Positions 6,167-10,189 of a stretch of DNA of 10,189 bases are shown here, in pieces. This DNA comes from Nitrososphaerales archaeon TH5896 (GTDB taxonomy: Archaea; Thermoproteota; Nitrososphaeria; Nitrososphaerales; Nitrososphaeraceae). Position numbers and translations under genes: made by a program. Every line of letters starts with the position of its first letter. Position 1 is the first letter of the stretch. The stretch is from positions 1-10,189 of the forward strand of contig JAATVP010000231.1 in assembly GCA_014523625.1 (NCBI GenBank), in the 5' to 3' direction. The notes beneath the pieces were generated by a model that did not search any database, was not told the DNA's origin, and saw only the letters and a program-made list of their open reading frames with translations.

Positions 6167-7885
6167 ATGTACTTATTTCCTGCCCTTCAAAATGCAAAAG
6201 ATCCATTAATCATTGATTTCTTATCTAATATTCCCTGCACTTTGATGCAGGCATATGATAAGATGATGAATGATTTCGCCGATTATACTTTTGAAGGATA
6301 CATACTCAGCAATAGGCAGAAGATGTTAGAGCCTATTATTAAATTTCATAGAGAAGCAGATACCTTAACTAAGGCGGTTGATTGTGCCACTAACGATTTA
6401 AAGGATCCATCCACAAAGATTCTGGTTTCAACTCATCAACCTAACCTCTTTGCATATAGTGGAATATTTAAAAAGATTGTCTTACTTCAGACCTTAAAGG
6501 AGCTAATACTAAATCCTGAGCGCGGTCACAGTAAGTTAAAGATGATTAACTTATTTGTTATTATAGATCACGATTTTGCTGATGAAAACTGGATACGTGT
6601 TGCTCAGCTACCTAGTATCAAACACAATAATGGAATCATGCAGCTAAGGCTGCCTGTAGATAAATCTAAGCGTTGGCAAATGGTCTGCAAGATGCCACTT
6701 CCTAATAGATCGATCTTGGAAAATTGGAGAATCCAATTATTCTCATGGATAAAAAAGAGTTTCATATTCGAGCCATATATCTCGACAGCATTCGATCTGC
6801 AGAACATGAGATCAACTTTAATGTCTAATCTAGAATCTCTTTGGAAGATAGTTGAAGAATCATACTCAATAGCGAATACGTATTCTGACTTTAATTCCTT
6901 TTTCATGTCCAAAATTGTAAACAGGCTCTGGCAGTATGATACTTTGTTCATTAGGTTAACTGATCTCTCCCAAGTGTTCGTAAAAGGTTATGCCAATCTG
7001 CTCAGAAATTACGATAGCTATTCGAAAACACTTAGAGAGGCCGATCAAGTTTTCATGAAAAGGGGTATTCCTAGTGGCGTTAGTAACAGCTCATATCTTA
7101 ATAGCCCACTCTGGCTTCATTGCAAATGCGGAAGCAAATCCGCCACAAAGATTTCAAATAAACGAATCAGAAGCTATGGCGCGCACCAAGAAGTTTTCGT
7201 ATTGGAAGGAGACTGCCTGGGATGCAAGAAGCATCTCATAGCAGAATTAGTCGTAGATGAAGGAGGAGGAATAAATAGTCCCGATGCGCAAGTAGTAAGT
7301 AACCTCTCACCTAGATCTATTCCAATCGTTCTTTTGCTTTCTACCGAACTGGGCATTTCGACATATGTATCAGGAAGGGATGGAATGCGATATGTACTAT
7401 TTGGTAACCGATTGTTCAAGCAATTCTCGCAAGGAAATATCCCTCTGTTCATAGTCTGGCCTGCAAGGGATGTTTATTATGGCTTTGCGCAGTGTGATGC
7501 TCTTAGATCTGTGAAGCTAAAAAACTATGGCGAAATAGGAAGCTACATCCAGAAGCTAAAGGAGAAGGAAGAGCATTACCGATCACTTATAGCTCCTATG
7601 TTATGTGAAAGAAATCAGAGAATAAAGGAGAGTCGATCCGGGAAAGAGGATTATCTCTCAGTGTTGTTCTCTCATAAGAAGAACCAACGGAATATACGCG
7701 CTCAGATGAAGCTTGCAGATAAGGTCAAAAATATATCGAGCCTGAGACCGTGTATAATAGATTACGCTATCAATTTTGGACTACAGGACACAGAGTTACA
7801 ATGGCGACAAAATCTCTTGTCCAGCTCGGACCTAACCTGTCAAAATGAATTGTCACCTAAATTTGCCTATATGACCTTGACATAA
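6167..7885 (+). CDS. BshC-like protein (putative bacillithiol-type cysteine-adding enzyme) with inserted zinc-ribbon
   Basis: In the BshC family the enzyme joins cysteine to a deacetylated GlcN-malate as the last step of bacillithiol synthesis. The length, 572 residues, is slightly above that of bacterial BshC. Matching landmarks are STHQPNLFAYSGIFKK (88-103; compare TGQQ-GLFTGPLYTIYK in BshC), VIIDHDFADENW (131-142; compare the EDHDFEEV region), LGISTYVSGRDGMRYV (395-410; compare AYVGGPGEIAY) followed by IPLFIVWPARD (425-435), and a charged helical segment (455-525) like the family's coiled coil. An insertion carries C319, C321, C350 and C353 (CKCG and CLGC), a likely zinc-ribbon that I do not recall in bacterial BshC. 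The ATG at 6167 follows an in-frame TAG by 3 bases, fixing the start. The first motif also recalls WbqC-family proteins (HQPN), but those are much shorter. Family placement is from remembered motifs, and the substrate is inferred. Confidence 0.7.
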   Translation: MYLFPALQNAKDPLIIDFLSNIPCTLMQAYDKMMNDFADYTFEGYILSNRQKMLEPIIKFHREADTLTKAVDCATNDLKDPSTKILVSTHQPNLFAYSGIFKKIVLLQTLKELILNPERGHSKLKMINLFVIIDHDFADENWIRVAQLPSIKHNNGIMQLRLPVDKSKRWQMVCKMPLPNRSILENWRIQLFSWIKKSFIFEPYISTAFDLQNMRSTLMSNLESLWKIVEESYSIANTYSDFNSFFMSKIVNRLWQYDTLFIRLTDLSQVFVKGYANLLRNYDSYSKTLREADQVFMKRGIPSGVSNSSYLNSPLWLHCKCGSKSATKISNKRIRSYGAHQEVFVLEGDCLGCKKHLIAELVVDEGGGINSPDAQVVSNLSPRSIPIVLLLSTELGISTYVSGRDGMRYVLFGNRLFKQFSQGNIPLFIVWPARDVYYGFAQCDALRSVKLKNYGEIGSYIQKLKEKEEHYRSLIAPMLCERNQRIKESRSGKEDYLSVLFSHKKNQRNIRAQMKLADKVKNISSLRPCIIDYAINFGLQDTELQWRQNLLSSSDLTCQNELSPKFAYMTLT

Positions 7886-8102
7886 TTAGAATTGTCATCT
7901 CGAAGTAATGTTCTACCGCATAACATGCAAGTTTACCAAACAGGCTTCTCAATGGTCCCGGTACTCTACCTTTCTTACGAATAGATATGTGTATAAGCAT
8001 CATTTTCCACTCTCTGTGTAAAAATCTCGATAAATATATCATTGTGGTCTTCTCGTTAGAAAATTGTATAACCCTAGACGTTCCAAAAATAATGTATGAC
8101 AA
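7857..8102 (-). CDS. Doubtful small basic protein, unrecognised
   Basis: This frame opens with TTG at 8102; its first ATG comes 20 codons later. It encodes 81 residues (61 from the ATG), basic and partly hydrophobic, including REWKMMLIHISIRKKGRVPG and LRSLFGKLACYAVEHYFEM. Codon choice (AGA/AGG arginine, many RNY codons) looks like that of its neighbours, which is why I list it. It overlaps the 3' end of the BshC-like gene on the opposite strand by 29 bp. No TATA box or family motif supports it, and it may be a chance frame. Confidence 0.25.
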   Translation of the reverse strand: MSYIIFGTSRVIQFSNEKTTMIYLSRFLHREWKMMLIHISIRKKGRVPGPLRSLFGKLACYAVEHYFEMTILIMSRSYRQI

Positions 8103-8249
8103 ATTCTGAATATTTGGTGGCTTTCGGATATTACATTATGGACCTTGGCCCTAATCTCCATAGTGAATTGCGTCATCATACCTCTTCCGACTCTCCATGT
8201 CGTCTATTTAGACTACCTCTAGCTGTCTATTTCCTTCCCCCTAAATGAA
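7886..8249. other. Intergenic stretch after the BshC-like gene
   Basis: Apart from the doubtful minus-strand frame, this 364-bp stretch shows nothing I can name. There is no convincing terminator T-run directly after the BshC-like stop, no tRNA-like fold and no clear TATA box for the next gene. A 36-codon plus-strand frame at 8138-8248 has no supporting feature. Confidence 0.5.
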
Positions 8250-8858
8250 ATGATAGAGTTCCATGAGGCCCTACTTCTGAGATCAGGGTCTACGTTTAAA
8301 CCTCTTCAAGGATATAGTAGTACCGTGGATAGTCCAGGATCTATACTTGTTTCCACCAGAGTTTGGTTTTGGGCCACTATTTGCATTATTGTGATGATTT
8401 CGAGCGGCATTACATTCGCCAGCGCTCAACTTCTCCCTCTGCCGGCCCCTAATCCTAATAATGAAGATAACAAATTTCGAATAAAAGAATTTTCAAAAGG
8501 GTACCAGCCGCCGAATGTTGAAATATTGACAAATGTATTAAGAGAAGGGAAAAATGTTTTAAAAGTAAATATCACATCAGAGGCACCCATTAGAGACTGC
8601 AAAATCACATTTTCAAAGGGTGAGGGGGAGAAGACAGAAGACTGTGTAAAAGATTCTGGGACGGTATTTAAGGCGCTAGTTGATGCTAAGCAACCGTATC
8701 AAACAGTACGGATTGATGTGTGGGATATATATTCCGATAGTAGCTCCACGGTCGAGAAATTGAGTGTGCTTCCTCCATTAACGCTTAACGAAGCCATTTG
8801 GAATTCAGTAAACAGTATCATGGATACAACATGGCATATATTGGAAAGTACTAAGTGA
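8250..8858 (+). CDS. Small secreted beta-sandwich protein of unknown function
   Basis: From the ATG at 8250 the product is 202 residues. Residues 38-56 are a hydrophobic core (WFWATICIIVMISSGITF), followed by ASAQ with likely signal-peptidase cleavage after A59. A proline/asparagine-rich stretch comes next (62-72). Residues 88-172 look like one Ig-like or FN3-like beta sandwich (PPNVEILT, LKVNITSEAPIRDCKITF, VFKALVDAKQPYQTVRIDVWDI), with C117 and C132 placed for a disulfide. The C-terminal 25 residues are probably helical. The 37-residue N-region ahead of the hydrophobic core is long for a signal peptide. A GTG at 8325 would give a more typical 12-residue N-region and has TTTAAA about 27 bp upstream. 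No enzymatic motif is visible. Proteins of this kind are familiar to me from Nitrososphaeria as uncharacterised secreted proteins; that is recall, not a search result. Confidence 0.75.
   Translation: MIEFHEALLLRSGSTFKPLQGYSSTVDSPGSILVSTRVWFWATICIIVMISSGITFASAQLLPLPAPNPNNEDNKFRIKEFSKGYQPPNVEILTNVLREGKNVLKVNITSEAPIRDCKITFSKGEGEKTEDCVKDSGTVFKALVDAKQPYQTVRIDVWDIYSDSSSTVEKLSVLPPLTLNEAIWNSVNSIMDTTWHILESTK
8295..8300 (+). promoter_or_regulatory. Possible TATA box for a leaderless start at GTG 8325
   Basis: TTTAAA sits inside the palindrome GTTTAAAC, centred about 27 bp before the in-frame GTG at 8325. That is the spacing expected for an archaeal leaderless transcript. It competes with the annotated ATG at 8250, inside whose frame it lies. 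Confidence 0.25.
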
Positions 8859-9152
8859 TGTCTATTTCTTTGCAGAGGTCCAGTTAAGTTAACGGGTTGC
8901 AGATGCAGTACTATCTCTTCCTAAAAGATCTAGGATAATCTTGTCAATAACATCTATCCAAACCATTGTAGTTTATAATTAGACACTACCAGAATTATCA
9001 TCTGCATCCGAGATATTTTTCTAATATTTCTTAAAACATAAAAGATTTTCAAGTATAGAATTGGTGAAGATTGATTTAATAACAAGGAAACACTTTTGGA
9101 GAAATAGAAAGGAGAGAATCATAGGAGTCTTGATAAGAATCCTAGCACCGGT
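8859..9152. other. Intergenic stretch before the cupin gene
   Basis: This roughly 290-bp region is AT-rich and shows no supported gene. A 31-codon plus-strand frame (9061-9156) ends in TAG just where similarity to the cupin frame begins, and may be chance. AAAGGAGAG at 9108-9116 is the only purine-rich, Shine-Dalgarno-like run, but it is too far (about 36 bp or more) from any cupin start to serve it. Confidence 0.45.
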
Positions 9153-9179
9153 ATAGTCATCGATCTTTTCGGACCAACT

Positions 9180-9623
9180 GTGGAATTTTTGACATCGCCC
9201 CAGGATGCACACAGTGATTTCTGTGTGCTCAAGGGCACGATCCCGCCGGGTGTTTCTGTTCCACTTCACTCTCACGCCGATACAGAGGATTTTCTCGTTA
9301 TCTCTGGCGAGGTAGAGGCGTTGAAGGAAGACAACAGAAAGGACTACAAATGGATCGGAGCGAAAGCGGGCGATTACATCCATGTGCCATCCAATGCACG
9401 GCACGCTTGGCGCAACGTATCCAGCATACCTACTCTCGTTCTCATTATTACCACCAAAAAGCTCGGAGAATTCTTTCAAGAGGTGGGAAGACAAGAATCG
9501 GACAGCCAAACGCCTGTGAAGCCCGAAGACCTTTCGCACTTCGCAAAGATCAGCGCAAGATATGGGTATTGGAACGCCTCCCCTGAGGAGAATGCTCTAG
9601 TCGGGTTACGTATGAGCTTCTAA
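9180..9623 (+). CDS. Single-domain cupin protein, unusual start
   Basis: The 147-residue product (from GTG 9180) is a cupin beta-barrel with a complete metal site. Motif 1 fits G(X)5HXH(X)3E(X)6G as G24, H30, H32, E36 and G43. Motif 2 fits G(X)5PX-(X)3H(X)3N as G64, P70, H75 and N79, with N72 in place of the usual second glycine. Such proteins bind Fe, Mn, Ni or Zn and may be dioxygenases, isomerases or quercetinase-like; the substrate cannot be told. The frame stays open upstream to a TAG at 9105, and the codons 9153-9179 read I-V-I-D-L-F-G-P-T, which looks like conserved family sequence but contains no ATG, GTG or TTG. The true product may begin at ATA 9153 or the start may be mutated. The gene is clearly richer in GC than its surroundings, suggesting acquisition by transfer. 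Confidence 0.8.
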   Translation: MEFLTSPQDAHSDFCVLKGTIPPGVSVPLHSHADTEDFLVISGEVEALKEDNRKDYKWIGAKAGDYIHVPSNARHAWRNVSSIPTLVLIITTKKLGEFFQEVGRQESDSQTPVKPEDLSHFAKISARYGYWNASPEENALVGLRMSF

Positions 9624-9825
9624 ATGGTAGTCTATTCCAATCTTCGATAGAATTTTCTCAACTAATCATTAATATTATATGATGTGTGGCGGTGTGAAAT
9701 CCATAAAGAAGAGGTAGCTCATAGCTCATCCATTACATTCTTCAAGGGTAAGCCTTGCTATGCCGTTGAGATATCTTCTTTTAGGGATCGTTTGCAAATG
9801 TCAACCCTCGTTTCCGTATTATAGG

Positions 9826-9842
9826 TTTTTTTGATTAAAAAA
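9826..9842. terminator. Possible bidirectional T-rich terminator between convergent genes
   Basis: T7-GATT-A6 gives a T-run on either strand. It lies between the rightward cupin (stop near 9623) and the leftward gene ending at 9906, about 64 bp past the latter's stop. Archaeal termination uses T-runs, so it could end the leftward transcript. For the cupin it is about 200 bp downstream. The rest of 9624-9905 shows nothing else I can name apart from a short direct repeat (AGCTCAT twice, 9716-9729). Confidence 0.35.
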
Positions 9843-9905
9843 TACGTACTTTGGGCAGATGCACTTCTCTTGCCATATCCATCACGAGGGAAAAAGAGTG
9901 CCCAA

Positions 9906-10189
9906 TTAAACTGAAGGCCTCAGAGTAAATTTCATTAATCCATCTTCTGCTTGTCCACTTTTGGTGACTTGTTGGGCAATCTCCATTACGACTGGTTTTG
10001 GTATCATAAAGTGAACTACATCTTTCGTTCTATTGGTAGGATCTAACATTAGGTTTTTTGTAACATTCATACCATTTATGGTACCAACGTACGATCCAAA
10101 GGAAAGCTCGGATGGTTTCGGGAGATTGACCTCTTGATGTACCATTACCTTGTTGGCTTCTAATCTTGTTACATTCCAATCAAAAGGCA
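9906..10189 (-). CDS. C-terminal part of an unrecognised protein (5' end outside the window)
   Basis: The frame is open from base 10189 to the TAA at 9906-9908, giving 93 complete codons. An internal ATG at 10145 is not needed as a start, because the 14 codons before it (PFDWNVTRLEANKV) continue without a stop and look equally like coding sequence. The visible part has mixed alternating polar/hydrophobic segments (SYVGTINGMNVTKNLML, VVHFMIPKPVVMEIAQQV) and ends in LMKFTLRPSV, which suggests a small beta-rich domain. Three N-x-T/S sequons occur (NVT twice, NRT), compatible with a secreted glycoprotein, but no signal peptide is in view. I do not recognise the family. Confidence 0.6.
   Translation of the reverse strand, partial: PFDWNVTRLEANKVMVHQEVNLPKPSELSFGSYVGTINGMNVTKNLMLDPTNRTKDVVHFMIPKPVVMEIAQQVTKSGQAEDGLMKFTLRPSV

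Noticed and set aside
6428-6480. WbqC-type (HQPN) family assignment for the 572-residue protein
   Set aside because: The HQPN motif is similar, but the length, the DHDF region, the YVSGRDGMRY segment and the neighbouring deacetylase fit BshC better. It is kept as an alternative only.
6604-6951. 115-residue minus-strand frame inside the BshC-like gene
   Set aside because: It is fully contained opposite a strongly supported coding frame with no independent evidence.
8138-8248. 36-residue plus-strand frame just before the small secreted protein
   Set aside because: It is short and proline/histidine rich, with no start signal and no recognisable motif.
9021-9539. 172-residue minus-strand open frame over the cupin
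   Set aside because: It lies opposite the cupin, whose metal-binding motifs are complete. The antisense translation shows no domain and is a by-product of the GC-rich coding strand.
1-10189. tRNA, rRNA, insertion sequence or attachment site
   Set aside because: Reading both strands I found no T-loop or anticodon-arm pattern, no transposase frame and no terminal inverted or target-site repeats.

Overview
The window looks like chromosomal DNA of an archaeon, most likely a soil ammonia oxidiser of the Nitrososphaeria (Thaumarchaeota). The grounds are AT-rich sequence, several genes starting with TTG, no Shine-Dalgarno sequence at most starts, TATA-like boxes at archaeal spacing, and secreted beta-sandwich proteins of a style common in that group. 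This assignment is an inference; no rRNA or marker gene is present.

The left half (1-5037) is read on the minus strand. In reading order it holds a non-hydrolysing UDP-GlcNAc 2-epimerase (3967-5037, wecB-like), a 324-residue membrane-anchored or secreted jelly-roll protein (2822-3796), and a very large secreted protein that leaves the window on the left (1-2456). The large protein has a signal peptide, a discoidin (F5/8 type C) domain, a seven-bladed PLL/DUF346-type beta-propeller, a cadherin-like/Ig-like domain, and the start of a jelly-roll domain that resembles the one in its neighbour. This half looks like a surface-glycan and carbohydrate-binding locus.

A 316-bp divergent promoter region (5038-5353) carries a 17-bp dyad. 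From it a second transcription unit runs rightward: a PIG-L/LmbE-type zinc deacetylase (5354-6151) and, 15 bp later, a 572-residue BshC-like protein with an inserted zinc-ribbon (6167-7885). Deacetylase plus BshC is the pairing of the last two steps of bacillithiol synthesis, so this is a candidate archaeal low-molecular-weight thiol pathway. The glycosyltransferase step (BshA) is not in the window.

The right part holds isolated genes: a small secreted protein with a two-cysteine beta-sandwich (8250-8858), a GC-rich cupin that seems to have lost its start codon (9180-9623, coding similarity reaching back to about 9153), and the C-terminal part of an unrecognised minus-strand protein leaving the window on the right (9906-10189). 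I see no tRNA, rRNA, CRISPR array or insertion sequence.
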